A stretch of DNA of 64,000 nucleotides, taken from DATFMP01 sp035266845. Its GTDB lineage: Bacteria; SAR324; JACQKK01. Each line of letters opens with the position of its first letter. Within the stretch, counting starts at the first letter, position 1. The notes under the pieces are model-generated. The model was not told where the DNA came from. It did not search any database and saw only the letters and a list, made by a program, of their open reading frames with translations. A program made the position numbers and the translations under genes. Below, piece by piece: positions 8,824-17,282 of the stretch. Location of the stretch: positions 62,001-126,000 of the forward strand of contig DATFMP010000054.1 in the NCBI GenBank assembly GCA_035266845.1, read 5' to 3'.

Positions 8824-9759
8824 TCAGGGCGCCTTGGGCAGGATCTCGGCGCCGATGCGCTCCACGCCATCCATCAACGCTTCGGGATCGGCCGCGGGCA
8901 GATCGAAGGTGATATGCCCCACGCCCTGGGCCGCGTACGCCCCGATGTCGTCCAGGATCTGCGCCGCCGTGCCTTGCATGGGGCTGCGCTCGCGCTCGGA
9001 GAACACCAGCGGGCAGCGGAAAGCGATCAGGATGCCGGCCGGATCGCGCCCGGCACGCTCGCACAGCGCGTGCAGCTCGGTGCGCTTCTCGCCAAGTTGC
9101 TCAGGCGTCAGGCCTGCCGGGGGACGCAGCCCGATGGGGTGCCACGCATCACCCAACTCCGCCACGCGGCGCAGGGCGCGGCGGGTGTGCCCCCCCACCC
9201 AGATCGGTACGCCACCGGGCTGCGCGGGCTTGGGCGAGAACTCCAGGTTGCCGTAGCGGTAGAACTGGCCCTCGAAGGCCGGGTTCTCCTCGCTCCACAG
9301 GTTGCGGAAGATGCGGATGTACTCATCCGTGCGCGGCCCCCGCTCTGCGAAGTGCTCCGGGATGCCCAGGGCGGCGAATTCGTCCGCCCACCAGCCGGTG
9401 CCGACGCCCAGGAACACCCGCCCTCCCGAAAGCGCATCGATGGTGGCCACCATCTTCGCCACGGTGATCGGGTTTCGGTACGGGAGAATGAGCACGCTGG
9501 TGCCCAACCGTAGGCGCGTCGTGCACCCCGCCAGAAACATCAGCGTTGCCAGCGGCTCATAGTAGTCACGCGCCGCCTCCCAGGAAAACTGTCCCTCGGG
9601 ATGGTACGGGTAGTTGTCCGGCATGGCCTTGGGAATCACGATGTGGTCACTGATCGTGACCGCATCGAAGCCAAGCGCCTCCGCCCGCTGCACGAAGCGG
9701 GTCATCAGCGCAGGCTGTGCCAACGCGCCCCGATTGACGAGGCTCAGGCCGAATTTCAT
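8824..9759 (-). CDS. LLM-class (F420/FMN-dependent) oxidoreductase
   Basis: This 311-residue TIM-barrel enzyme belongs to the bacterial luciferase-like family. It starts MKFGLSLVNRGAL and carries AEALGFDAVTISDHI, LRLGTSVLILPYRNP and the GGRVFLGVGTGWW segment typical of F420-dependent LLM subgroups. The start at 9759 gives the usual family length, and the reading frame further upstream is unconserved. The substrate is unknown. It converges on the haloalkane dehalogenase with a 14-base gap. A second member of the family lies at 23352-24287. Confidence 0.85.
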   Translation of the reverse strand: MKFGLSLVNRGALAQPALMTRFVQRAEALGFDAVTISDHIVIPKAMPDNYPYHPEGQFSWEAARDYYEPLATLMFLAGCTTRLRLGTSVLILPYRNPITVAKMVATIDALSGGRVFLGVGTGWWADEFAALGIPEHFAERGPRTDEYIRIFRNLWSEENPAFEGQFYRYGNLEFSPKPAQPGGVPIWVGGHTRRALRRVAELGDAWHPIGLRPPAGLTPEQLGEKRTELHALCERAGRDPAGILIAFRCPLVFSERERSPMQGTAAQILDDIGAYAAQGVGHITFDLPAADPEALMDGVERIGAEILPKAP

Positions 9760-9997
9760 GGCGAATCGTCCCCAATCTGTGGATAATTTCTGGCCATCTT
9801 CACACAATTGCCGTTTATAGAGAAGAAATCGGCGAGCCATTCCCCGGCGCATCCCATCGCAGCCGGGCTGCAGGGGCAAACAAGCAGGGACGGCCAACAG
9901 ATGGGGCGGGCCAAGCGACAACGCGCCGCCCCGGGGCAGGCCGAGGCATGCGGCATTCGCGCCGCGTCACGGCCCGGAGAGTCGAGGACATCAAACA

Positions 9998-10543
9998 ATG
10001 ACGGATGCAGCTATGGCGCTTTACGGGAACACAACGATTACCGGCGACATCGAGACCGAATACGACAAGGACTGGGCCAAGGAGTTGTACGCGACCTACT
10101 GGGGCTATCTGCAGGCCATCAACCTGGTGGATCTGAAGCGCGTGCGCGACGATCTGTTCACTTGGCGGCGCGGCTCCGCGCAGATGGTGCTCAAGATGAA
10201 TCCGGCCCTCAACAACGTCAGCATCTACTCGGTGCTGGTGACGGGTGTGGACCCCTCCATGGAGCTGTACCGGCACCTGCTGCACTACAACATCCTGCAG
10301 CGCCGCGAGACCCTGGGCGTGTTCGAAAAGGGCGGCAAGCTCTTCATCGTCCTCAAGTACACAATGGAATTGGAGTTGGTGAACCAGGAGGTGCTGCAGC
10401 GCCACGTGTTCGCGATGCAGGAGATCGCGGACCAGCTCGACACGGAGTTGGTGAGCCAGTTTGGCGGCGTGCTGCACTTCAGCGACTGGGACCGCCTGGA
10501 CCAGGGCGGCGTGGACAACCTGCTCGAGAACATGTTCGGCTAG
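9998..10543 (+). CDS. YbjN / type-III-chaperone-like domain protein
   Basis: This acidic protein of 181 residues has no signal peptide and no membrane segment. Its pattern of an N-terminal helix, a central antiparallel sheet (SAQMVLKMNPALNNVSIYSVLV) and C-terminal helices ending in DNLLENMFG resembles the YbjN / secretion-chaperone-like fold. This assignment is made by eye and is tentative. GAGG lies about 11 bases upstream of ATG 9998. It sits alone between the divergent LLM oxidoreductase and the convergent orphan FliN gene. No function is assigned. Confidence 0.6.
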   Translation: MTDAAMALYGNTTITGDIETEYDKDWAKELYATYWGYLQAINLVDLKRVRDDLFTWRRGSAQMVLKMNPALNNVSIYSVLVTGVDPSMELYRHLLHYNILQRRETLGVFEKGGKLFIVLKYTMELELVNQEVLQRHVFAMQEIADQLDTELVSQFGGVLHFSDWDRLDQGGVDNLLENMFG

Positions 10544-10764
10544 CCGCGACCTCCGGCCACCGAGTGTGCCCCAGGGCGAACCGCCTCCGAGGCCAGTCTT
10601 CGGCTAGCGTCGCCCCTTGCCCTTACAATCCCACAGACGGTGCGCTGCATGCGGGTTGGCCCGCACGCAGCGGGCCGGCCGCGCCAGCCCTGCGCAAACA
10701 CTCGACGATACAAAACGATGGGACCTGCGAAAGGTGGGTCTGCCGCACGGTCCGGCGGGGCGGC
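10544..10764. other. intergenic region between convergent genes
   Basis: This region of about 220 bases separates the YbjN-like gene from the end of fliN. A GC-rich stretch with partial dyads lies near 10650-10685, but I could not define a clean terminator with a T-tract. No gene or RNA feature was recognised. Confidence 0.4.
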
Positions 10765-11181
10765 CTAGCCCTCGCCGTAGGAGACGGTGCCGGCCTCGTC
10801 GGGCCGCGTGACCTCGCTGATGCGCACGCCGTAGCGCTCGTTCACCACGACGATCTCGCCCCGAGCCATGAGGCGGCCACTCACCGTGATATCCATCGGC
10901 TCGCCGACGACCTTAGTGAACTCCACCACCCGACCCACGATCAGCCCGAGAATATCGCGCACGGTCATGGTGGTCTGACCGATCTCCACGCTCAACCGCA
11001 GCGGGACATCATGCATGAACTCGATCTTGTGGAAGGGGAAGTCTTCCCCGTCCCGGCTGGTGAGCCGCTCACCCCCTCCTCCCTGGCGCTTGCCGGGGGA
11101 GACGATGGAATAGAGCTCGGCATCCTCTTCGAAGTCGTCGGCTTCGTGCTGAACGGCCGTGGGCAACGATTCTTCGGCCAT
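10765..11181 (-). CDS. fliN: FliN-like (SpoA domain) flagellar motor switch protein, orphan
   Basis: This 138-residue protein has an acidic, low-complexity N-terminus and a C-terminal SpoA domain (about 65-135). That domain includes DVPLRLSVEIGQ, MTVRDILGL, VVEFTKVVGEPMDITV and ARGEIVVVNERYGVRI, all close to the FliN consensus. In flagella FliN forms the base of the C-ring with FliM and FliG and binds the export ATPase apparatus. The start MAEESLPTA at 11181 excludes a long arginine-rich upstream extension. There are no flagellar neighbours. It diverges from the SPOR-domain gene. It could serve a complete flagellum encoded elsewhere or a non-flagellar switch-like complex. Confidence 0.8.
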   Translation of the reverse strand: MAEESLPTAVQHEADDFEEDAELYSIVSPGKRQGGGGERLTSRDGEDFPFHKIEFMHDVPLRLSVEIGQTTMTVRDILGLIVGRVVEFTKVVGEPMDITVSGRLMARGEIVVVNERYGVRISEVTRPDEAGTVSYGEG

Positions 11182-11376
11182 GGGCGATTCCGGCTCTTGT
11201 AGGTTCGCGACAATGCTTGCCGTGGCACTGGGCTCACGCTCGCACAGGCCACAAGGCAGGCCGGCGAGCGGCCTCTTGTCTCTTACGCTATCAAATCCCG
11301 TACCAAAGTTGAATGGGCCACCCGGAACGGGGCCGTGGGCGCGAAGACGTGTTGTTTTCCGGCAGCGGGAACGTGC

Positions 11377-11382
11377 TATAGT
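11377..11382 (+). promoter_or_regulatory. extended -10 promoter for the SPOR gene
   Basis: TATAGT is preceded by TGC, giving the extended -10 form GTGCTATAGT. No good -35 box exists at 17 bases, though TTGTTT lies 19 bases upstream. The same ten-base motif precedes metK at 20561-20570, which supports it as a promoter. The leader to the ATG at 11538 would be about 150 bases. Confidence 0.5.
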
Positions 11383-11537
11383 ACCGTGAGTCAACCGGGG
11401 AACATGCGGAAGGTCGCGTGTGCCCCGCCCCGGCTGCACGGGGGGTCCGGAGGCAGGCGCTGCCAGGGAGGCAACCTGTCGTCCGCAGACGGCAGTGCGA
11501 CTGCCACGTCCGATTCCAGACACAAGGAGGTGAGCCC

Positions 11538-12311
11538 ATGGCGACGTCGGCCGGCCGATCCCGCCTGTTTCCCGCCAGATCCCGCAAGTCCTACCGCCTG
11601 GAGATGGAGGGCCGCACGCTCTACCTGCTCCTGAGCCTGATGGCGCTCACGGGGTTGGTGATCTTCTACCTGGGCGTGATGACGGGCAAGGCCCTGCGCG
11701 ACCCCAATGCCCCGGTCGCCCTGACAGCCCCGGTGACCACGCCCCTGACCAAGACCGATGCGGCCACCAAGCCCGGCGCACTTGACTTCAATGACGCACT
11801 CAAGAGCGATCAGGGCACGGTGGAAGGACTGCAGGTGGAGGGGCAGAACGCGGCCAAGCGCACCGATGCCCTGCTCAGTGAGGCCAAGAAACAAATTGAG
11901 CTGAAGGAAGTGCCGCCCGCCAGCTCTGCCAAGCCCGCGGCCAGTACCGCCAAGGCGGTGGCGATGACGACACCCACGGCCAAGGCGCAGCGGCCTGAGG
12001 CCACGCACCCTGCCGCGCCCGCCACGGCACATCCCGCCCCGCGCGCCAGCCACGCCGCCGCAGCAGCGAACGACGGTTCGCAGTACACAGTGCAGGTGTT
12101 CTCCTCCAAGCATCAGGACAGCGCCCAGCAGCTCGTCGAGCGGCTGCGCAGCCAGGGCTTCGCGGCCTACCTGAATCGCTACCAGGCAAGCGATCGGGAG
12201 GTGTGGTACCGGGTACGCGTGGGCAAGACGGACCGGACCGGGGCCGAAGCCCTGCGGTCGCGCCTGAAGAGCGAAGCCAAATTGAAGAACCCGCAGATCC
12301 AGAAGCTTTAG
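11538..12311 (+). CDS. SPOR-domain single-pass membrane protein
   Basis: This 257-residue protein has a short basic cytoplasmic N-terminus, one membrane segment (about 31-52, LYLLLSLMALTGLVIFYLGV), a long Ala/Pro/Lys-rich periplasmic linker, and a C-terminal SPOR domain (about 180-257, from QYTVQVFSSKH to KNPQIQKL). SPOR domains bind denuded septal peptidoglycan, so a role in cell division or envelope maintenance, as in FtsN or DedD, is inferred. AAGGAGG lies seven bases upstream of ATG 11538 and fixes the start. It is followed by a GC-rich hairpin and a convergent recombinase-like gene. Confidence 0.88.
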   Translation: MATSAGRSRLFPARSRKSYRLEMEGRTLYLLLSLMALTGLVIFYLGVMTGKALRDPNAPVALTAPVTTPLTKTDAATKPGALDFNDALKSDQGTVEGLQVEGQNAAKRTDALLSEAKKQIELKEVPPASSAKPAASTAKAVAMTTPTAKAQRPEATHPAAPATAHPAPRASHAAAAANDGSQYTVQVFSSKHQDSAQQLVERLRSQGFAAYLNRYQASDREVWYRVRVGKTDRTGAEALRSRLKSEAKLKNPQIQKL

Positions 12312-12329
12312 GGCTTCAGCGGAGGCAGG

Positions 12330-12350
12330 GCCGCGCGGATACCGCGCGGC
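12330..12350. terminator. hairpin between convergent genes
   Basis: A perfect 9-bp stem (GCCGCGCGG / CCGCGCGGC) with the 3-base loop ATA lies 19 bases after the SPOR stop and 28 bases before the end of the convergent recombinase-like gene. There is no T-tract on either side, so it is a candidate bidirectional terminator or mRNA-end stabiliser rather than a proven intrinsic terminator. Confidence 0.5.
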
Positions 12351-12377
12351 GAATCGCCAGGGGGTCGGACGCCAGGA

Positions 12378-13106
12378 TCAATCGCCCACGTCCGCCTGCC
12401 GCGCCGGCTCTTCGTCCGGGCGGTGTCGGTCACTGACGGCGTTCTGGTAGACGGTCTTCACCGTCTCGGCATACCAGATACCGCCGCGCTTGGAGGGAAT
12501 CTTGCGCTCGTTCAGGTACTTGGCGATCTTGTGGTAGCTGTGCCCCTTGTCGCGCTGCTCGCGAATCAGCTTCACCGTCTTCAGCTCCTGCTCCACCGCC
12601 ACCAGCTTCTTGTTGCTGTAGGTGTAGCCGAAGGGCGCGTGGCCCACGCGCTCGCCTTTGGCCCGCTTGCGCGCGATGATCTCACGCGTGCGGTCCGAGA
12701 TGCGCTTGGTGTCCCACTTGGTGATGATATCGATGATGTGCAGGGCCAGCTCGCCGCACTCGTTGCGCGTGTCCAGCCCCTCCTCGATAGAGATCAGTTC
12801 CACCCCGTTCCTGATGCACATCTCCGAGATCAGCGTATTGAGCTGCCGGATGTTTCGCGTCAGGCGGTCCAACCGCGGAATGACCAGCGCGTCGAACTTG
12901 CCCTTGTTGGAGTTCTCGATGATCTCCGCCAGCATGGGCTGTTGCTGCTGACCGCTGTTCGTGTCGGTCAGTTCCCGGTACATCTGCACCAGTTCCCAGT
13001 TGTTGGTATCCACATAGTCCTGGATGATCTGCTCCTGCTCCTCCAGGCCAAAGTTCTTGGGCTGCTGGCTCAACGTGTTGAGGCAGGTGTAGCCGATGAC
13101 TCTCAC
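12378..13106 (-). CDS. serine-recombinase homologue lacking catalytic residues
   Basis: This 242-residue protein aligns with the large serine recombinase layout: a resolvase-like N-terminal domain (1-140) and a recombinase DNA-binding domain (about 148-232, GHAPFGYTYS to GGIWYAETVKTVYQN). The usual N-terminal Y-x-R-V-S motif reads Y6-T-C8-L-N10, so the nucleophilic Ser and the first Arg are absent. The SG...RP motif reads SGQQQQP, without its Arg. The later DRLTR motif (D80, R81, R84) is kept. The protein probably binds DNA but cannot cut it, which suggests a domesticated regulator. A palindrome lies upstream of its start. Confidence 0.75.
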   Translation of the reverse strand: MRVIGYTCLNTLSQQPKNFGLEEQEQIIQDYVDTNNWELVQMYRELTDTNSGQQQQPMLAEIIENSNKGKFDALVIPRLDRLTRNIRQLNTLISEMCIRNGVELISIEEGLDTRNECGELALHIIDIITKWDTKRISDRTREIIARKRAKGERVGHAPFGYTYSNKKLVAVEQELKTVKLIREQRDKGHSYHKIAKYLNERKIPSKRGGIWYAETVKTVYQNAVSDRHRPDEEPARQADVGD

Positions 13107-13172
13107 GGCAAGTCCTTTCGCTATGACGGGAGGGGTAGTGACGCCTCGCGCCCCATCAGAAAATAAGCCCCC

Positions 13173-13192
13173 TTTCCTGATAGGTTAGGAAA
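13173..13192. promoter_or_regulatory. inverted repeat upstream of the recombinase-like gene
   Basis: TTTCCT and AGGAAA form a 6-bp dyad around an 8-base centre, and CCTGATAGG is nested inside it. The element lies about 67-86 bases upstream of the start at 13106, in an A+T-rich island that should contain the promoter. It is a plausible operator for the recombinase-like protein itself. This is inferred from position only. Confidence 0.4.
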
Positions 13193-13318
13193 TGCGAATT
13201 CGTCCGTCAAGGATTTTGACGTGCGTCCACTTGCAGATAAGGATGGAGCCCCGCCGGGCATGAATCGGGCGGGGTACGGGCCGGGAAGGACGGACAGGCC
13301 GCGGCGCGGCTGGGCGGA

Positions 13319-14806
13319 TCAGCCGCCCAGCCGCTTGGCCACAGCCGTCAGCGATTGCTGCATTTTCGGCTCCTGCGTCAGCTCCATGGCTGCACGCACC
13401 AGGGCCAGCGCTTTGGCCTTATCGCCCGAGGCACCGCCGGCCACTGCCTGCGCATGCTCGAGGATCAAGCCGGGCAGCCGCTCGATCAGGTAATTGCGCT
13501 GCCGCAGGGCTTCTTCCAGTTGCAGGTCGCTCGAAGCCTGAATAGCCGCCTCGCGGAAGTTGGCCAGCGAGGCCAGCATGATCTCGTAGCGCGCCGTCAG
13601 ATCGGATTGGGCACGAGCCTTGTCCATCTGCCCCAGTCCGGTTTCCATGTGCTGGCGATACAGCCGGCGCTGCTCCACCTCGGGGGGCGTGAGCGTGGGC
13701 GCGAGCAGGCGCTCCTGCTTGCGCTTCAACTCCGCCTCGTGCAGGGCCTTGCGGTCAAAGACGGATTGGTCTTCGACCTTAGTGAACACGACCGACACGT
13801 TGCGGCCGGTTACCGCCACCTCCGGCGGCTGCGTGAGCACCTCCGGGGCGATCATGGCGCGCAACAGGACGCGGTTCTGATGCTCCCCGTCCGGCACGGC
13901 GTGAATCTCGTTGAGGAACTCCAGCGCGTCGAAGCGGTTCACGGGCTGGGTCATCACGGCATTGGGGGCCGTGATTTCCAGCACGAAGTTGTTGTCCAGC
14001 GGCGTGCTCGTTTTGCCCGGCTTGCGCTCGTAAAGCCGGAAGGGATAGTGCCCCGGCCGCAGTTGCACGGGTCGGTCAAACTGCATCTCGACACCGAAGG
14101 TGCCCGTGCCGTTCTCCACGATGCGGTGCAGCGGGATCGTCTTCAGGGATTCGAGCTTGTAGGTGTCGTGCATCACCGGCTCGGTGCCCGGCTCATCCAG
14201 CAGGCCGTTGCGGTTCAACGTGCGCCAGGCATCCAGATAGCTCAGAAACTCGCGCTGCCCCGTCTCGAAGTCCAGCACGTAATGGTACTGGTTGCCCAGT
14301 TCATCGCGGCCCGGATGCAGCTTGAGCAGGTCCACCAGGTTGAAGCGGCGGATGGCGAAGTCGATCACCTGCCCCGCCAGCACGTCCGAGCCGGAATAAT
14401 ACTTGGCGTAGACGCGGGCGCGCAGAGCCTTGCGGGTGAACTCGTTCTTGTCCAGGATGCCGAACTCGTTGGTCTCCAGGCTTGGGAAGACCAGCACGCG
14501 GTTCTTCTGCAGCGTGATGGAGTCGTCCTGGCTCCACAGGCGCACCTGGTCGATGTTCCAGTTCAGCTCCGTGCCATCATCCAGCACGACCTTGATCTGA
14601 TAGTCGCCCACCTCCGGGCTCTGCACGAAGGTGGAGCTGATCAGCTTGCCCCGGAACACGCCCTTGTCCAGCACCTTGGCCAGCTCCAGGGCGGTGTCCT
14701 TGTTGGTGAAGCGGGGGGCGGCCATGGCCGCTGCGGCCCCGCCGATCAGCAGGGCCAGCAGCAGCAGGGCGGCCCGCCCTGCGCGCGTCGTGGCGGCGTG
14801 CATCAT
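13319..14806 (-). CDS. secreted protein of unknown function, helical C-terminus
   Basis: This 495-residue protein begins MMHAATTRAGRAALLLLALL and has a Sec signal peptide of about 30 residues ending near AMAAPRF. The middle part is beta-rich with no family I recognise. The last 150 residues (from FDRKALHEAELKRKQERLL) are predicted long helices, possibly coiled coil. The start at 14806 lies 15 bases downstream of the preceding stop, so the gene is coupled to the LytR_C-like gene upstream. A GTG at 14823 is an alternative start. The pair is probably exported to the periplasm. No function can be assigned. Confidence 0.75.
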   Translation of the reverse strand: MMHAATTRAGRAALLLLALLIGGAAAAMAAPRFTNKDTALELAKVLDKGVFRGKLISSTFVQSPEVGDYQIKVVLDDGTELNWNIDQVRLWSQDDSITLQKNRVLVFPSLETNEFGILDKNEFTRKALRARVYAKYYSGSDVLAGQVIDFAIRRFNLVDLLKLHPGRDELGNQYHYVLDFETGQREFLSYLDAWRTLNRNGLLDEPGTEPVMHDTYKLESLKTIPLHRIVENGTGTFGVEMQFDRPVQLRPGHYPFRLYERKPGKTSTPLDNNFVLEITAPNAVMTQPVNRFDALEFLNEIHAVPDGEHQNRVLLRAMIAPEVLTQPPEVAVTGRNVSVVFTKVEDQSVFDRKALHEAELKRKQERLLAPTLTPPEVEQRRLYRQHMETGLGQMDKARAQSDLTARYEIMLASLANFREAAIQASSDLQLEEALRQRNYLIERLPGLILEHAQAVAGGASGDKAKALALVRAAMELTQEPKMQQSLTAVAKRLGG

Positions 14807-14820
14807 CGGTGCGTTCCGGA

Positions 14821-15318
14821 TCACGGTTCGTTCTTGCCCAGAAAGATCTCTACGTCCACGCCGGAGGTCGCCAGCACTTCCGGCGGCATCACGCGCACGG
14901 ACTGCTCGCCCGGAATTGCCTTGGCCAGCAACGCGGCGGCCCGCAGAAACTTGGGCCGGTAGAACACCACGTTGCCCATGGCCGGCTGCTCCGGGGTGCT
15001 GGAGACGTTGGCCAGCTCGATCTTCATGCCGATGTGCTGCTCCAGATCCCGCTTGCGGAACCGTGTGAGCAGCACCGCGACGCGCCCGGCCCGTTGCAGC
15101 GAGGGCGAGGAATCCAGAATCGCCACCCGCACCGCGGTTGCGGGCGGAGGCGGCTGGGGAAAAGGCGCCGCAATCAGATTGACGGGAGTGGGGGCAGACT
15201 CCGCCGCGCTGGCGACGGCCGGTGCCCCGCTGGAGGCGGCTGACTGTGCCTGGGCCCCGCCGGCGCCGAACAACAGCGCGGCACAGAGCACCCAGAGGCA
15301 CGGATGAATGCGCGTCAT
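14821..15318 (-). CDS. secreted LytR_C-like domain protein
   Basis: This 165-residue protein has a signal peptide (MTRIHPCLWVLCAALLFGAG, cleaved near AQAQS), an Ala/Ser/Pro linker, and a C-terminal domain of about 95 residues. That domain (VRVAILDSSPS, VVFYRPKFLRAAALLAK, VDVEIFLGKNEP) has the pattern of the LytR_C domain, found at the end of LCP and SPOR-like envelope proteins. AAGGGA lies seven bases upstream of ATG 15318. It is the first gene of a two-gene leftward operon and diverges from the zinc-ribbon gene. The domain assignment is by eye. Confidence 0.7.
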   Translation of the reverse strand: MTRIHPCLWVLCAALLFGAGGAQAQSAASSGAPAVASAAESAPTPVNLIAAPFPQPPPPATAVRVAILDSSPSLQRAGRVAVLLTRFRKRDLEQHIGMKIELANVSSTPEQPAMGNVVFYRPKFLRAAALLAKAIPGEQSVRVMPPEVLATSGVDVEIFLGKNEP

Positions 15319-15465
15319 GATCAATCCCTTGATCCTTGCAACCCGCTTGCCGACCCCGGCGGACCGCCTCGTGCGGCCGGGAATTGCGACACAGCGCCGG
15401 GCCGTGCGGGTAGGCTTCCCTGTCTGTCGGGCATCAATGCAGGGAGCACGCCAGGGATTAAGACA

Positions 15466-15494
15466 TTGACTTTTTTTATACCAAGTCATTCAAT
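15466..15494 (+). promoter_or_regulatory. sigma70-type promoter for the zinc-ribbon gene
   Basis: TTGACT (15466-15471) and TTCAAT (15489-15494) are separated by exactly 17 bases in an unusually A+T-rich stretch. Transcription would start near 15501, giving a leader of about 65 bases before ATG 15568. Confidence 0.5.
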
Positions 15495-15567
15495 CGGGCA
15501 GTTCAGGGATGACAGGCCGGCGGGCATTTCCGTTCGGCATCGCCGCGTTCCCCACAGCGCCAGACGC

Positions 15568-17088
15568 ATGCTGATTCAATGCCATTCATGCAACACCAAA
15601 TATCGCCTGAATCTCGAGCAGATTCCCCGTCGCAAGACGTTCGTTCGCTGTAAGAGCTGCGGCACGCCGATCTATATCGACCCGACGGAGGAGGAGCAGC
15701 CCCAGACCGGCGTGATTCCGCCGCCGCCTGGTACGCACGAGCCGGTCCCGGAACCGGCACCCGCTCCCGCGCCGATGGACGATGGGCAGGTGTCCGTCGT
15801 CTGCCCCAGTTGCAGCGCACGCTACCGCATTGCCGCCGCGTCCATGCAGCGGCCGGGCGTGAAGCTGAAGTGCTCCCAGTGCGGGCTGCTCTTTGCACCG
15901 CCGGTCGACCTGCAGCCGCAAGGCATGGCGGAGACCGGGTCGGCCGTGCCGCCTCGCCGGGCTGAGCCCGGCAGCATGCCCGCCGCGGCAAGACCGGGCG
16001 AGATGCCGCTGCCCGATGAAGCGCACATGGAGCAGCTCTTCGACGATCTGCGGCCTGAGCCCTCGCAGCATGGTGGCGAGAGCCACACGCAGCGCCCGGG
16101 GGTTTCGCCGGAGGCCGAGTTGGGTACACTGGAAGCTGGTGCCTTCGAAGAGGAGCCGCCCGCGCCGGACGCGGATCGGGCCTACCTGGAATCGGTGACC
16201 TTTGACGAGGAAGGGACCGCCAGACCGTCCGCGGGAGGATTGCCGGACGATCAGAAGTACCGGTTCTTCCTCAACCCCAAGGACTACCAGGAGGGTGCAA
16301 CGGGCATGGCCGATCAACCCGACGACACGAAGACCCGTGGCGCACCCACCCCTCCGGCTGGGGAAGCGGGCGGGGGCTTCGGCGAGGGCGAAGTGCCCGA
16401 TCTGCCATCGCCCGGGCAGCCGCCCGAGGCGGAGTTGCCCCCGCTGCCCAGCACGGAAGTGGTCCGGTCCCGGGAGGAGATGGCGGAGCTGCGCGAGGTG
16501 GTGCCCGGCCAGCAGGCTCGGGTGTTCACCGAGAAGCGCGTGCTGACCATCGTGGCCGCCGCGGCGGTGGTGATCCTGCTCGCCACGGGTGCCTGGGGCT
16601 ACTGGCTGGCTTCCACGGCGGGCAGCAACCGGCCCTTCCGCGTGCAGGTGGGCCAGCCTCATCAGTTGGCCATGAAGGACGACCTGGAGGGCCACTACGT
16701 CACCAACGGGCCCAGCGGCACGCGGCTATTCGTGGTCAATGGCGAGGTGACCAACGACTTCCCCGCGAATTCCCGCATCCGCTGGATCCGCATCAAGGCG
16801 CTGGCCTATGTCGACGCGTCGCAGTCCAAGCTGCTGGGCACCACCTACGCCTACGCGGGCAACGTGCTGGACGACGACCAGCTCAGCCAGTGGGAATTGC
16901 CGGCGGTGAAGGCCTACTATGGCTTCACCAACGGCCGCAAGGAGCTGAACGCCTCCATCGCTCCGGGCGCCAAGGTGCCCTACCAACTCGTCTTCGCGGA
17001 GCTCAATGGGCAACAGGTGGGCCGCACGGTGGCCCAGGTGGTCAGCTACTTCCGCGACGGCCAGGCCGTCTTCATCGACAATCCGTAG
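15568..17088 (+). CDS. double zinc-ribbon (MJ0042-type) single-pass membrane protein
   Basis: This 506-residue protein has two MJ0042-type zinc ribbons. The first uses C5/C8 and C28/C31, the second C79/C82 and C102/C105. A long acidic Pro-rich linker follows, then one membrane segment (about 324-350, TIVAAAAVVILLATGAWGYW) and a periplasmic C-terminal domain resembling DUF3426 (ends RDGQAVFIDNP). Proteins of this type are common in Proteobacteria and their job is unknown. The start at 15568 begins directly with the first ribbon (MLIQCHSCNTKYRL). No strong ribosome-binding site is visible. Confidence 0.8.
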   Translation: MLIQCHSCNTKYRLNLEQIPRRKTFVRCKSCGTPIYIDPTEEEQPQTGVIPPPPGTHEPVPEPAPAPAPMDDGQVSVVCPSCSARYRIAAASMQRPGVKLKCSQCGLLFAPPVDLQPQGMAETGSAVPPRRAEPGSMPAAARPGEMPLPDEAHMEQLFDDLRPEPSQHGGESHTQRPGVSPEAELGTLEAGAFEEEPPAPDADRAYLESVTFDEEGTARPSAGGLPDDQKYRFFLNPKDYQEGATGMADQPDDTKTRGAPTPPAGEAGGGFGEGEVPDLPSPGQPPEAELPPLPSTEVVRSREEMAELREVVPGQQARVFTEKRVLTIVAAAAVVILLATGAWGYWLASTAGSNRPFRVQVGQPHQLAMKDDLEGHYVTNGPSGTRLFVVNGEVTNDFPANSRIRWIRIKALAYVDASQSKLLGTTYAYAGNVLDDDQLSQWELPAVKAYYGFTNGRKELNASIAPGAKVPYQLVFAELNGQQVGRTVAQVVSYFRDGQAVFIDNP

Positions 17089-17282
17089 CGCTGCGGGCGG
17101 CCCTCCAGGGTGCGCCGGGTCCATTGCGCGGCCCCCACCTTTCTGAAAGAATCGGGCTACGCTGAACAGCCCGGCCGGCATGCGTGCATCCCAGCACCGC
17201 CGGCGAGCACAGGACGTGCGCTGCGACCGCGCATCGGTGGAACCACCGGGGCGCGTACCATCGCGGGATCAGGGACGACGTC

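Noticed and set aside
12378..13106. An active mobile element or integrase at this locus
   Set aside because: The catalytic residues are missing, and no terminal repeats, target duplications or cargo genes were found.
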